Shown: one piece after another, positions 44,661 through 56,519 of the stretch
Layout of the letters: the number at the start of each line of letters is the position of its first letter
Numbering within the stretch: position 1 is the stretch's first letter
Origin: Erodium maritimum
Lineage: Eukaryota > Streptophyta > Magnoliopsida > Geraniales > Geraniaceae
Direction of reading: 5' to 3'
NCBI GenBank assembly: GCA_963921825.1
Contig: OY997594.1
Coordinates: 44,944,557-45,008,556, forward strand
DNA length: 64,000 bases
Program-made: the position numbers and the translations under genes
The notes under the pieces: model-generated
The model's database searches: none
What the model was told of the DNA's origin: nothing
The model's input: the letters and a program-made list of their open reading frames with translations, nothing else

Positions 44661-47300
44661 TATCTCCATTGATAGGACTAAGAGATTGGTAAAAGATGAG
44701 GTACTTAGTGCTTTGGATTTTTACTGATTTTGAGATATGTGTTGACTGCATTAAGGGAAAACAGACAAACAAATCAAAGAAAGGTGCCAAGAGAAGTTCA
44801 GATATATTAGAGATCATACATACATATGTAGTCCAGATATGGATTCATATGGTCATTAATATTTCATCACCTTTATAGATGATTACTCACGATACATGTA
44901 TCTCTACATGCTTCATAACAAGAACGAAGCATTGGACGCCTTTAAGATATTTAAGGCTGAAGTAGAGAAACAATACAGAAAGCAAATTAAGATTGTGAGA
45001 TCAGATCATGGATGTGAATATTATGGTAGATACATTGAGGATGGACAAGCGGTTGGTCTGTTTGCAAGGTTCCTTCAAGAACATGAGCTAGTTGCTCAAT
45101 ATACTATGCCTGGTTCACCTAACCAAAATGGTGTTGCGGAAAGAAGGAACCAGACCTTAATGAACATGGTTCGGAGCATGATGTGTAGCTTCGGTCTTCC
45201 TAAATCCTTATGGATAGAAGCTCTTATGACGACTGCAAATATATTAAACCGTGTTCCAACTAAGGCTGTTTCAAAAATGCCATTTGAGTTGTTTAAAGGT
45301 TGGAAACCGAGTTTGGGTTATGTACGCATTTGGGGATGCCCGTTTGAAGTAAGAGTCTATAATCTGTTAGAGAAGAAGCTTGATACCCGGACCATTAGTG
45401 GGTATTTCGTTGGATATGTTGCACGGTCCAAGGGATACAGGTTTTATTGTCCATCCTATCACACTAGATTTGTGGAATCAAGGAATGCTAAATTTCTTGA
45501 GAATGACTTGATGAGTGGGAGGGATCGATCTCAATACATTTTTTTTATGAGAAAGATCATTTAGTTAATCAACCTCCCATTTCAACTAATCAAGTGATTA
45601 TCTTAAATGATACACGTGAAGTTTGTGTTGAACAGCAAGCTAATCAAGATCCAATAGCAGCTGATGATAATAAAGGAATTCCACAAATTGTTGACGATCC
45701 AGTAGATCAAGTTGTTCAGGATTTTCCTGAGAACATTGAGCAACCGGTTGTACATCATGATCCTCGAGAGAATGTTGATCAACCATTAAGAAGATCTACT
45801 AAGTCAGCAGTTCCTAGTGATTATGTTGTGTATTTACAAGAACAGGACTACAATGTTGGAGCCGTAGATGATCCTGAAACGTTTTCACAAGCGATGAGTT
45901 GTGAAAAGTCAAATTTATGGTACAATGTTATGAAGGACAAGTTGAATTCCATGTGCTCTAATGGAGTTTGGGATCTTGTCGAGTTGCCATTTGGTGCAAA
46001 ACTCATTGGGTGCAAATGGGTCTTCAAAACAAAGAAAGACTCATTAGGCAACATCGAAAGACATAAAGCCAGACTCGTTGCTAAAGGATTCACTCAAAGG
46101 GAAGGAATTGATTACAGTGAAACATTTTCACCTATATCTAAGAAAGATTCTCTTCGTATTATTTTAGCATTGGTTGCACATTTTGACTTGAAACTTCATT
46201 AAATGGATGTAAAAACAACATTTCTCAATGGTGATCTAGAGGAAGAGGTATACATGAAACAACCTGAAGGTTTTTCCTCTGATGCTGGTGAACATTTGGT
46301 GTGCAAACTTAAAAAAATCCATATATGGGTTAAAACAAGCCTCCTGTTAGTGGTACTTAAAGTTTCATGATATTGTCTCTTCATTTGGATTCGAAGAGAA
46401 TATCATGGATTAATATATATTCCAGAAGGTCAGTGGGAGTAAGAATTGTTTTCTCATTTTGTATGTGGATGATATCTTACTTGCAACCAATGATAAGGGA
46501 CTACTTTGGGAGGTGAAACAATTTCTTTCAAAGAACTTTGATATGAAGGATATGGGTGAAACATCTTATGTCATTGGCATTAAGATCATTAGAGACAGAC
46601 ATAAAGGTGTTCTAGGTTTGTCTCAAGAGCCCTATATCAACAAAGTCTTGGAAAGACTTCGGATGAAAAATTATTCACCTAGTGTAGCTTCCATTGTGAA
46701 AGGCGATAAGTTCAATTTGAACCAATTCCCGAAGAATGAATTCGAAAAGGAACAAATGGACCACATTCCATATGCTTCGGTTGTTGGAAGCTTGATGTAT
46801 GCTCAGGTTTGTACAAGATCTGACATAGCATTTGCGGTTGGAATGTTGGGTTGATATTAGAGTAATCCAGGTGAGTACCACTGGAAAGCTGCAAGGAAGG
46901 TCATGAGGTACCTTCAAGAAACTAAGCATTACATGCTTATGTATATACAAACTCATAGCTGGAGCCTGAGTTTGTATCTTGTTTTGAGACTACATCGTAT
47001 GGTGTATGGATGAAGAGTTTCATTTCGGGGCTTAGAATTATGGATCCTATATCTAATCCCATAAGGATATACAGTAACTATTTAGTGGTTATCTTTATGG
47101 CTAAAAGCCACAAGAGTGGTAGTCGAAGTAAACACATCGACATTAAATATTTAGCCATAAGAGAGCGTGTTAAGGATCAATCATAGGTGATCGAACATGT
47201 GAATACTAAATTGATGATTGTTGATCCGTTGAAAAAAGGCATGCCACCACTAAAGTTCAAGGATCATGTGAACAGTCTGGGACTTGGTTCCCTTATGTAG
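44661..47300 (+). pseudogene. Ty1/copia pol (integrase, RT, RNase H), broken
   Basis: Integrase runs from about 44690 to 45564, with FIDDYSRY, SDHG and GVAERRN supplying the D, D, E catalytic residues. The RT domain is in two frames: 45594-46202 (LIGCKWVFKTKKD, KGFTQREGIDYSETFSP) ending at an in-frame TAA where LHQMDVK is expected, then MDVKTTFLNGDLEEEVYM at 46204 on, and YVDDILLATND at 46459. RNase H follows from about 46850 (SNPGEYHW, then GSRSKHIDIKYLAIRE) to a stop at 47300. Frameshifts near 45565, 46310 and 46420 and several stops exclude function. Confidence 0.92.
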
Positions 47301-47568
47301 TTTTCGTTGTAAGAACGAACGAAACTCTGTTTTTTGGATATTTCACATTTTGGTTTTGTGTACACATTTGGTTGAGAAATATCATTATGGTTTGGACCAG
47401 AATAAACATAGGGTTTATTCATTAAGTTATATGGGTAAGCATTAAGGAAGACATGATGCATCGTGATAGTTGGAAGATAACTCTCGTTACTAAGAGAGAT
47501 TATTGCCGCTATTCATGTATTTGTTTTCATGCTTTGTCAAATGATGGAATATGGACCAAGTGGGAGAA
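47301..47568 (+). other. Copia 3' untranslated region and polypurine tract
   Basis: Between the last RNase H stop and the 3' LTR. The bases just before the LTR, CCAAGTGGGAGAA, are the polypurine tract usual for this copia group. Confidence 0.75.
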
Positions 47569-47998
47569 TGTTGGAAATTAACTGTGTTGACAATTTGAAG
47601 TCAACTTGATGGTCATTCAAGGGGTCTATTGCCTTGATTTATGAACTACTCCCACAAGTAAATTGCATGCATAAGGTGGTCCTATTCCATCAGATTTTGT
47701 AGAGCCCATATCCATGTTCTTGAGTTCTATGATGGCTAGAACTCATGTACTATAAATACATGGTCTTGGTCACTAAGCTCACACAACAATATACTACACC
47801 CAAGAACACTCTCATATCAGATTCTGGAGAGGTCCATCATCATTAAGAAACTTGTGTGAGAGCTTAGAAGCACCAAGAGCCCAAACAAGTTCTAATTCAT
47901 GGCTATGGCGAGAGGTTAGTGATCCTTAACGAATTCCGTAAATATCGATTTAGTTATGCTATTAATGTAATATGAAGCATGCTAGGTCGGTTACAACA
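47569..47998 (+). mobile_element. Family E LTR, 3' LTR of the copia element
   Basis: It starts TGTTGGAAATTAACTGTG next to the polypurine tract and probably ends GGTCGGTTACAACA at 47998 (430 bp). The first 228 bases equal the partial LTR at 37531-37758. It contains CTATAAATACATGG (about 47751), a TATA-box-like promoter element, as does the 5' fragment. Confidence 0.8.
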
Positions 47999-48225
47999 TC
48001 TTACACGGCATCCATATAACACAATTATCCTCACAGTTTAATTCTACATTCCATGAAATTGAAACCAATGCCTCTATGTATGCAAACCTTTCTTAGTCTA
48101 TATTAACAATGATACCATATACACTATGTAAGTTCCAAGAAGCATATATACAATCCCATAGATTACAAGGAGCAGCACTTGTTACTTACAGAAACATATT
48201 TAAGCGCATATGGCATGAGTACCTT
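47999..48225. other. Short unassigned spacer
   Basis: AT-rich, no feature recognised. It lies between the copia 3' LTR and the start of UGT similarity. Confidence 0.5.
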
Positions 48226-49262
48226 TAGGATATTTTGATTGAGTGGTTCTAGTCTCACCCTTCTCCACCCGTGGCCATCATCTCTGATATGTTCCTCGGG
48301 TTGACCCATCGCCTCGTCGGCGGCCTCGGCATCCCCCGCATTGTGTTCTCACCCTCTATCGCCCTCGCCCTCTCCACCATGTACTTTCTCTGGCGTCACC
48401 TGCCCGTCTGCGAGGACGTTGTTTCCTTCTCCAAGATCCCGAATTCCCCAAAGTACCCCTGGCGCCAGGTGTCCCCTCTCTTCCGCAGCTACGTGGTGGG
48501 AGACCCGGCATCCGAGCTCGTCAAGGACGGGTTTCGCCGCAACGTGGCGAGTTGGGGACTCATCATCAACTCGGTGGGGGAGTTCGAGCGAGTATATCTT
48601 GAGAACCTGAAAACGGAGCTGGGTCACCATCGCGTGTGGGCGGTGGGTCCGCTCCTCTCGGATCGAGGCAGGACGAGCTCTAATGAGGGGTGTCGTGGCT
48701 GGACGCATGCCAGTCACGCGAGGTGGTGTACGTGTGCTTCGGTAGCCAGGTGGTGCTGACGAGTGAGCAGGGGGCGGCGATCGCGCGCGGGCTAGAGAAG
48801 AGCGGGACCCACTTCATCTGGGTTGTGGGGGGCGGGGAGGCGATCCCGTCAGGGTTCGAGGAACGGGTGGGGCCGAGGGGGTTGGTCATACATGGCTGGG
48901 CCCCGCAGGTGGTGGTGCTGAGCCACCGGGCCGTGACCGCGTTCGTGACTCACTGCGGGCTGAACTCAGCGCTGGAGGCGGTTGCGGCGGGGGTGGCCAT
49001 GGTGGCGTGGACGATGGGGGCGGACCAGTTTGTGAACGCGGACCTTCTGGTGGAGGAGATGAAGGTGGCGGTGAGGGTGTGCGAGGGGCAGGGCAGTGTT
49101 CCGGACTCGGACGAGTTGGCGAGAGCCATAGCAGAATCGCAGAGGCTGAGGGATCGTGTGAAGGCGCTACGCGAGGCTACAGTGGTAACCATCAAGAAAG
49201 GTGGGAGCTCAGTGAAGGAGTTGGATGGGTTTGTGTTGCAACTTGCTCAATTCAAGCCTTAG
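48226..49262 (+). pseudogene. UGT89-like pseudogene, paralog of 33935-35197
   Basis: Homology to the intact UGT begins at AGGATAT (codons around residue 75 of that protein), so the N-terminal quarter, including the catalytic His, is missing. An in-frame TAG at 48250-48252 follows, then a long block (48271-48680) nearly identical to the intact copy with the catalytic Asp (SDMFLG). A one-base deletion near 48685 shifts the frame; the second part (48690-49262) covers the PSPG box and the C-terminus ending LAQFKP. It also lacks six bases (two codons, E-K/K-E) at the CQSRE site. The signature box is altered: HCGWNS is HCGLNS and AWPM is AWTM. Third positions remain GC-rich, so decay is recent. Confidence 0.95.
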
Positions 49263-49615
49263 GTATAAATAATGTCTTTTTTTATAATTATAAATTATAT
49301 GATATTGGTTCGGAATTAATTGATGGTATATGATGACATGACAGGACTACACCTACACGCATTATGGTGCGGATAGCAAAAATTCAGAATGGCCAATGGT
49401 GCAGGAGAATGCAAGTTAGTGGCAACACTAATATTTTCTCTATGTTAATTTGAGCTTATAATATCAATTGTTCCTTCCTTGTATCGTTGTACGCATCTTC
49501 GACTCCATCATTTGATGAATATGTTACGTTTGCTGCAGCGTTACACACAACATTCATTTCAGATAAGCACAACTGTTGTCGTCATCATCGTTTGTCAATT
49601 GATCATTATATGATA
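49263..49615 (+). repeat. Duplicated 3' flank of the UGT pseudogene
   Basis: Collinear with 35198-35545, with small indels (for example TTTTTCTTGTG missing near 49512). Shows that the duplication included at least 350 bp downstream of the gene. Confidence 0.88.
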
Positions 49616-49619
49616 TTAC

Positions 49620-50064
49620 AATTTGAAAACAATTCAAGATTATCCTATCGAAAAAGATGCAAATCGTTGTCATATGTTTTGATCATTTTCTTGGGCAAAA
49701 CCTACTCGACCACTAAGACTACCCAACATGAACATTATTGCTTTATACCTAATACTGAATAGTGAATCCCAAGGAAGAATAAACGGATCACCATTACAGA
49801 CTACGACTCTACATTGGAATGTTTTTGAACGGTGGATATAATACAATTAAGAGTTAATAAAGATAGATTTTCACTCTCATCTCTGTTGGGGATGTCCATT
49901 TTGGAACAACAACACGTCCCAAGCCTCTGGACAACCAAGCCCATGGACGTACAACTCTTTATAAGTCTCACTCCCACCTCCCTCTCCCTCTCAAACATTA
50001 ATTTTGATTGACTTGAGTCATTATTTTCAATTATCACAAGATCACATCTTTCCTTATTTATTAC
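49620..50064. mobile_element. 445-bp insertion in the duplicated flank, type unknown
   Basis: Absent from the intact gene's flank. It is bordered by ATTAC (49615-49619 and 50060-50064), a candidate 5-bp TSD. The termini show no clear TIR or poly(A) and no coding content, so the class is open, and a deletion in the other copy cannot be excluded. Confidence 0.45.
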
Positions 50065-50125
50065 TGGGTGTGGATATCCTACCATGCACATTATTTAGTG
50101 TAAGAATTCATACGTTACATCCAAT

Positions 50126-52004
50126 TAGGGGTGCGAACGTACCGGGTACCATGTCCGTATGTCATTTAAAAACCTTGTCCGGATCATCTGGGTCCTTAAT
50201 TTTCATGTCCGAACCTTGTCCGGATGAATTCTAAAATTCCGGGTTTTTGACCTTCCGGGTACGGACCGGATCGGACCGGTTCTGGATTTTACCCGAACTT
50301 TAATAGGCTCACTATTTTCCATTTTATTCCTTTTAAGTAACTTAACAAGTAAAAACATATTATTTCAAATTTATTTAACCAAAAACACCTCTTAAAACTA
50401 ATTCATATAAATGAAAATCAAATTTGTTATAAGTTCATCCATAAACCATCCAAAACAAAAAATAAGAAAAGTTTACAAATAGAATTGCCTTCATCTTCAT
50501 TTTCGATTCTTCATCACCTTATGTAGCTTCACCGACAAAAATACCATCACTCAACATTGAAACAAAGTATAAAACAAAGTTAGAATTCGAGTAAGACAAA
50601 ATTATAAATGTTTCCAAAACAAACTATACAAATTTAATTGTCAAAATTATTACATTCTTGAACTTGCTTAAACCAGTTTATAAATTCCTCCCCGTCCAAC
50701 GATAGATACGTTGGAGACCTCAACCAATTTTAAAAGCAAATCCAACAGTCAACAATTGATCACTCACTGAAAATGTATAGAATGTCAATCAAAACTCTAT
50801 ATTCATCAAATTCAAGATCGTAAACAAGACTATCACTAAATCTGTTGTAACAAATTAATTACAAGGCTAGCTTAAAATTTGTTATCTCTAATTACAAGAC
50901 TAAAATATGATTACTAAATCATATTACATGATTTTCTGTGCACATAAATCTATCATGACCCCGGTTCCTCTCCTACTAATGCAATAGACCAAATACTTGA
51001 TAGTCAGAGAAGTTTCATATCTTTCTTACAAAATACCCTTCAACATATCATAACCAAAACAAAGAGCAATTTTCATATATCAAAATCCATCCTCCACTTG
51101 TTAATATCTATCATCGTAAGAATATATTATCCAAACAAAGTAGCAAATCAAACATATCTTAAATGCCCTAGCACAAAAAGTTGAATTTGAACAATGACAG
51201 CAAGCCTATATGACAAGGTAAATTTGAAGTTTTCAGACTTGCCTTGTCATATATGCTGAATGAGGAGAATCAAATGGAAAACGACTTCAGATATCATTCA
51301 AGCTTACTAATTAGAAACTCACCATCTTTAAACCACCAGTCTTGACACGTAAGAGAATATTGGTACTATAACACAATATTGGTCTGAAAACTAAAAAACA
51401 CAATGATAACACTGATACACTACAATAGAGCCCTGAAATTGTGTGATAGAGTCGTAGAGATACTAGATAATACAAAATGTGACAGCCATACATGTATTGC
51501 AGAGTCGGATTGTGAGAGGAACATATCAATGGTGAAGAAGAAGAGGAGATCAATGAACCCTAACAATGTTTTGCTAGTTCTCCTCTTTTATACATAGTAG
51601 CCAACAACAAGATCTTTAATCCTTGATGACTTGATTCTCAATCGCAGGTAATCGAGGAGCCCATATATGAAACGCCGAGACATCCGGCCGTAATCGTGGA
51701 AATTTCTCTGCCATTCCCAATTTGCGATAACACTTGTCGAGATTAGCGAGTAAATGCAACAAGAAACGCATGGGACACAGCCTGGGACACAACCTGAGCT
51801 TGGGCCTATAAGTGTACAACTCTTCCCCGGTTCGGGTATTACCCGGACCCGGACGGGTCTGGTGTTCTAGAACTGGAACCAGATCCGGGTACCCGGTTTT
51901 CCGGACATGTTTTTGTCCAATTTCGTTTGGATAGGGTATTTTCCGGTTCGGACAGGTCCAGATTCGGGTATTTTCCCGGATCTGGTTTTTTACTCACACC
52001 CCTA
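50126..52004. mobile_element. hAT-like non-autonomous element, 8-bp TSD
   Basis: Perfect TSD CATCCAAT at 50118-50125 and 52005-52012. Ends are short inverted repeats TAGGGGTGCG and TCACACCCCTA. Both subterminal regions (50140-50300 and 51830-51990) are rich in CCGG, CCGGGTACC and GGACCCGGACGGG repeats, which would fold and serve as transposase binding sites. The centre is AT-rich, 1.5 kb, and no hAT transposase frame is seen. It inserted into the duplicated UGT flank after the duplication. Confidence 0.9.
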
Positions 52005-52012
52005 CATCCAAT

Positions 52013-53130
52013 TGTTGTAATTGTACCATTTTATGTTTTGTTTTGAAGACGATACAAATCCTTAATAAGTAAAATGACATATTTTTGATCTAATCCTTAG
52101 GAATAAATAAAAATAAAAAATCCCTTATGAATACTCTAGACCTTGTTCGGTTATTGATAGAGTATATCGATCGGTCGTTTCTTAAAATCTCTCTTCTTAT
52201 CCGATCATGGAATATAATAAGTAAATAATAAAAACTGACCCTTATTCTACCATTATTCTCTGTACCCATCCAACTATTCTGGTGGGTTAAATGCAGAATA
52301 CAATAGGTTACTATTCATTTGAATGTGTTATATAAACTTACAAGAGGAAAATTTTGTATTAACTTTCATACATATTGACAATGACAAAAAAGAGAAAGTA
52401 AATGCCAGGTAGTGTATCGTTTTGAAACGGATGATAAGGACTTTGTAGGTTCTGATGAAAGGGATTGGGGAGATACCTGACTCCCAATCCCCTTCTCCAT
52501 CTTCATTTGAGGGTGGCGCTCCATATCTGTTTCGAAAAATGCCTACCGTTTCTGGATTTATAGCTGTTTAATCGGCTCGTGTTGCTTCCCAAGCGGCCCA
52601 AATCTCATGTTTTTGGGTCGGGTTTGCTTGGTTTTACTTCAGGTTGGTGTGGGTGTTAAGACAAATCTTCATGTCTGTGGGACGTTCTTCTCCTGAGGCC
52701 CAAGCTTCATGTCTTTTTGGTTTTTGTTCAAGATTATTCCTTAAGCTTCTGTGTTTTTTTGTCTGTTTTTTCTTAAGGTTTCTAAAATTGATCCCCTCAT
52801 CTTGTGGATTGTATCTTTTTCCAGCTTGAATTTTTATCTTTAAAATTTAAGTTTCTTCAATAAAATCATCACTTATAAAAAAAAAAAAGTTCATATTTTC
52901 AACCTTGCAAAGCTAAAACTGTTCATTGATATGTCATGATAATTAAATCGAAAGTTTTTCAGACTTACAAACATCAATGACAGTGAAACTATAGTCATGA
53001 GCTGCAAAAGTTTCATCGTCCACTTTGGCAACAAACACCAAACAACAAGATTAGATAATCTACTACTTGTAATCTTGAATCTCATAGCCTTTGCTCACCA
53101 AGCCTCAAATCAAGTTCATTGCAAATCATA
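52013..53130. other. Unassigned interval ending in a poly(A) retroposon-like tail
   Basis: Around 52440-52888 a T- and GT-rich sequence ends TTTCAATAAAATCATCAC followed by an A12 run, like the 3' end of a LINE or processed transcript. No TSD could be found for it. The remainder, including a minus-strand frame at 52891-53085, has no recognised gene. Confidence 0.4.
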
Positions 53131-53777
53131 AATGATTATTGACCCTGAAATTCAATTTGTTATTTCATTAAGCGGAGAAGCCGAAAGATACGTCGCCGTC
53201 CCTAGAGATCGCGCGACCATGCGCCGTGTCTGTCGTCTCTGATCGACGTTCGCAGTTAGGTCGGTCGGTGTTCAGTGGGATCTCCAGACCAGAGACTTGT
53301 GTTTGCAGATCTACTCAGCGTACCGGTCGGCGTGTTGTGGTACTGAGTCTCGATCGTGTTTTTGGCTCCTCTGATCATTCCGGCTGTACTCCCGTTGTGT
53401 TTTAGGTCGGTGTGATTGGCATTGAGTCGCCATCCGTAGTTGCAGCGACTTCATCCTGCTGCTTGTGTTGTGGCGTGATAAATCGGGATCGTCTCTGATC
53501 GTCCCGGCTTTGGTTTCAGCTTTCATATCATGCTCGCCTCGGTTTTCTCTGTCCTGTGTTCTCGGACCTCATCTCCAGGGAGTCTCCATGCCTTCAACAT
53601 CTACACTTCATTGATACATGATGGGCCTTGCACGATAGAAACACTGTTGTTGATGAAGACGATGGCAGAGCTAGGTTCTGAACTTGCCATATAAGCTTCT
53701 GATACATTTCCTATCATACTGTATTACGCCAGTGATTAACAGAGAAGTACATTATTGGTCTGTGATTTCCTTCTTCT

Positions 53778-55493
53778 ATGATTCTAAAGGAATATCTACT
53801 GTGGATTCCAAGGTCAGATCAAAGGAGATCTAGAATGAAGATGGATGCGAGGAAGGGCAAAGCTCCTCAGGTTTCTTCCTCTCCAGTTCGTCCGATTGGT
53901 ACGAGTCGGCTTCAATCGATCGTTATTGCTCCTAATGGTAGTGTTTCCTCTACCGCTCAATCCTTAGGAGTTCCCTCCAGTCCGAAACGAGGACCACCTT
54001 TAGGAAGAGTTTCCTCCATTGTTCAGAGATTGGAGTCGAAGCAAGTTCAGAGTCAAGAACTCCCGAAGAGAGCTAGTGTGTCTTCTGATATTCCGGAACA
54101 AGTTGTGAAGGGGGGACGAAGATTGTTTGTCTGTAACATCCCTCTAGGTAAGGATGAATCTTGGCTTAAGAATGTGTTAGGGTCAGATGTGGTTGATTAT
54201 TGTTTCGTTTGCAAACAATCGAATCGCACTGGAAAGTTCTTTGGTTTTGTCAAAATGAGTTCGGATCATGCAAATGCAACAGTGGAGGCGTTCAATGGTA
54301 CGACTCATGATGGGTTTAAACTCTTGGTTGCGTTCGCCAAACCTAAGACCAACTCATCCCGTTCAGGAAAACAGAGTTCCACGATTAGAAACTCAGACTT
54401 TGTAGACCGTTCGGAACAGTTAATTCAAGGCTCCTCTGTTGAAGGGGCAAAAGAGATGGCACTTTCAGGAATTCTGGTCTTAGCTCACAACAATTGGAAA
54501 GTGTCACAGTTTAACTCTTTGCTCCATTCTCAAGGACTAAAGGACATTGTTCTTCGGTCATTTGGACATCGAGTTTTCTTGTTAACAGTGCTTGATACAT
54601 CATTGCGTGATGCCGTGGAGAGGGACAATTGGAATAGATTGAAGCCATGGTTCGACGTTCTCAGTAATTCAGGTGTGCTGGTAACTTTGGGTGGTTTTAT
54701 CCAATGGGTTAAGGTTGAAGGTATTCCTTTTCAAGGAAGGAATGAGACTACAATTAAGGCAATCGGGAGAAACTTGGGTACTCTTTTGCATTATTATTGT
54801 GATTTTAACTCGGAGTCTGCTTCCTATGACGTTGTTCACTTGGAAATTCACAGTAACACTAAGTGTGGAATTAAGAATATGAGTCTGGCTTTGAACAATT
54901 TGAGCTTCCCTTTAGCCATCTCTGGGATCAACGTTGCAGAGGTGTCGTAAGTGTTTTTTCCGGTGATAAGTTTGCCTGAGACTTTAGAGGATAAGGATGA
55001 AGAGAGTCGTGAAGTTCAAAACGAGAATAATTCTGTTTCTCGAGTCGAAGAATCCGTTTCAAATTCAGAGACTACTTCTGGAACGTCCTTATCTCTAAAA
55101 CCAGCTGAAAAACCTCCAACACACTCTGTAATCGCGTCGGACCAACAGTGGCGTGCTACACACGTTTCACCGACTCCAGCTAAGTCTGCTATTCTAAAAT
55201 CAAAGACGCCTATGGTCTATCGAACGCCTATGGTTTATCATACTCCGGTTTCAGTCCAGAAGAATCAATCTGTTCGTGCTTCCAGTCAAAGGAAGTGGGA
55301 TTATGTGAAACAGGTTGGTGTAAAAGCCTTGCGTATTTCTGACTCTGCTCTTGAACAATTCGAAAATCTCGATCTAGAGGTTAGTGAACGCCTTGATCTA
55401 GAAGGGGACGAAGAGGATTTATATGATGATGTGTACGACAAAGAGGAACTGGAAGCTTTAAATTTGGTTCCTCCCCTCCGTATTCGAAATTGA
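53778..55493 (+). pseudogene. LINE ORF1 protein gene, RRM plus DUF4283-like domain, one in-frame stop
   Basis: ORF1 encodes the RNA-binding partner of a plant L1 element. Residues 1-105 are basic and Ser/Pro-rich. About 113-190 is an RRM (RRLFVCNIPLGKD, then KFFGFVKMSS). About 230-350 (HNNWKVSQFNSLL, RDNWNRLKPWFDVL, FIQWVKVEGIPFQGRNE, IGRNLGTLL) resembles the DUF4283 domain of plant retroelement proteins. The acidic C-terminus ends at TGA 55491-55493. A TAA at 54948-54950 interrupts an otherwise open frame of 572 codons. The true start may be the later ATG at 53835. ORF2 begins four bases after its stop. Confidence 0.88.
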
Positions 55494-55497
55494 TAGC

Positions 55498-55715
55498 ATG
55501 ACGTTCCTCTCATGGAATGTGAAAGGAACAAACTTCGTCCAGAAGCGACGGAGTATCAGTTGTACCATCAGGACTGCTCGCCCGGATTTTGTATTTCTGC
55601 AGGAGACTAAGGTAATTTAAGGAGTTGTGGTTTTCTGGGAAATTGGTTTCATTCGTTTTCTCTTTCGGACGGAGCTTCGGGTGGTATATTAGCTATTTGG
55701 AGACCTGATGTTTAT
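55498..55715 (+). pseudogene. Remnant of LINE ORF2 endonuclease
   Basis: Begins MTFLSWNVKGTNFVQKR and RPDFVFLQETK, the first motifs of an L1 endonuclease, with QETK carrying a catalytic Glu. It stops near 55617; another frame continues with LSDGASGGILAIW, a second motif, after a frameshift. The rest of the endonuclease and all of the reverse transcriptase are gone. Confidence 0.85.
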
Positions 55716-55910
55716 GGTTCGGATACTGAAGTTGTAGTCGCTTTGTTTCTCTTCTCTTTGATGCACGCGGGAGGAGTTCTCTCTCAGGGTACTACCTTCG
55801 TGATCTGGAAACTTGTCCCGAGAAGCTGTTTTGTTTAATTCTTGTTCGGTTTTGTACCGATTGGTTGCCATTTTTGTTGCTTTCAGTTTTGGCAATAATT
55901 GTTTAATTTT

Positions 55911-56390
55911 GGGATAATTATCATTCCCAACCCCAAACTTTACGCCAAATTCATATCCTAACCCCTCCTCACCTTTCGTTTCAAATCCTAACCTCAACTT
56001 TCGTTTGTTTTTTCAAAACCTATCATTTACTGTTCGAATTAACGGAACCATTAATTTTCTAGTCACATGCACACTTAAGTAACCCCATATTTCGAATTTA
56101 TTCCATTTTGTTTCCTTAAAACTACTACTTAAGTGTAAGATTGTGAATGTGAATGGATTTAGGAGGGTATCAATGAGAAAGGGTCAAGGGTAAAAATGAG
56201 AATAAATTCAAAATATGGGGTCATTTAAGTGTGCACGTGACCAACAAATTAACTGTTCCGTTAATTCGAACAGTAAATGATAGGTTTTGAAAAAAAAATG
56301 AAAGTTGAGGTTATGATTTGAAACGAAAGGTGAGGAGGGGTTAGGATATGAATTTGACGTAAAGTTTGGGGTTGTGAATGATAATTACCC
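55911..56390. mobile_element. MULE-like MITE nested in the LINE tail
   Basis: Inverted termini begin GGGATAATTATCATTCCCAA and, from the other end, GGGGTAATTATCATTCACAA, matching over about 150 bp or more. TTTAATTTT flanks both sides (55902-55910 and 56392-56400). The terminal words CCTAACCCCTCCTCACCTTT resemble the TIR of the 5.3-kb element at 9589-14880 (CCTAACCCCTCCTCGACCTT), so they may be one family. Confidence 0.85.
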
Positions 56391-56519
56391 CTTTAATTTT
56401 TACATTGTATTAGTATTTGCAGGAACAATCGTCTTGATTGATTCCTTGCTCCATTGTACTTCGTCTTTTATCAATGGAATTTCACCTCGCTTATCAAAAA
56501 AAAAATGATTATTGATCCT

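Larger units (their letters stand above)
53147..56503 (+). mobile_element. L1-type LINE with 16-bp TSD, ORF2 mostly deleted
   Basis: The 16 bases AATGATTATTGACCCT (53131-53146) recur as AATGATTATTGATCCT at 56504-56519 (15 of 16), and the body ends in an A-run. A GC-rich 5' UTR (53170-53770), ORF1 (53778-55493), a short ORF2 start (55498) and a 3' part follow in order. ORF2 is nearly absent, so an internal deletion of several kb must have occurred before or during insertion; a MITE later landed in the tail. Confidence 0.9.

Noticed and set aside
48271..48759. Pseudogene half as a short functional UGT
   Set aside because: It lacks the catalytic His and the sugar-binding box, and its end is frameshifted relative to the paralog.
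52891..53085. Minus-strand open frame as an exon
   Set aside because: I could not match it to a family, and no splice-linked neighbour was found.
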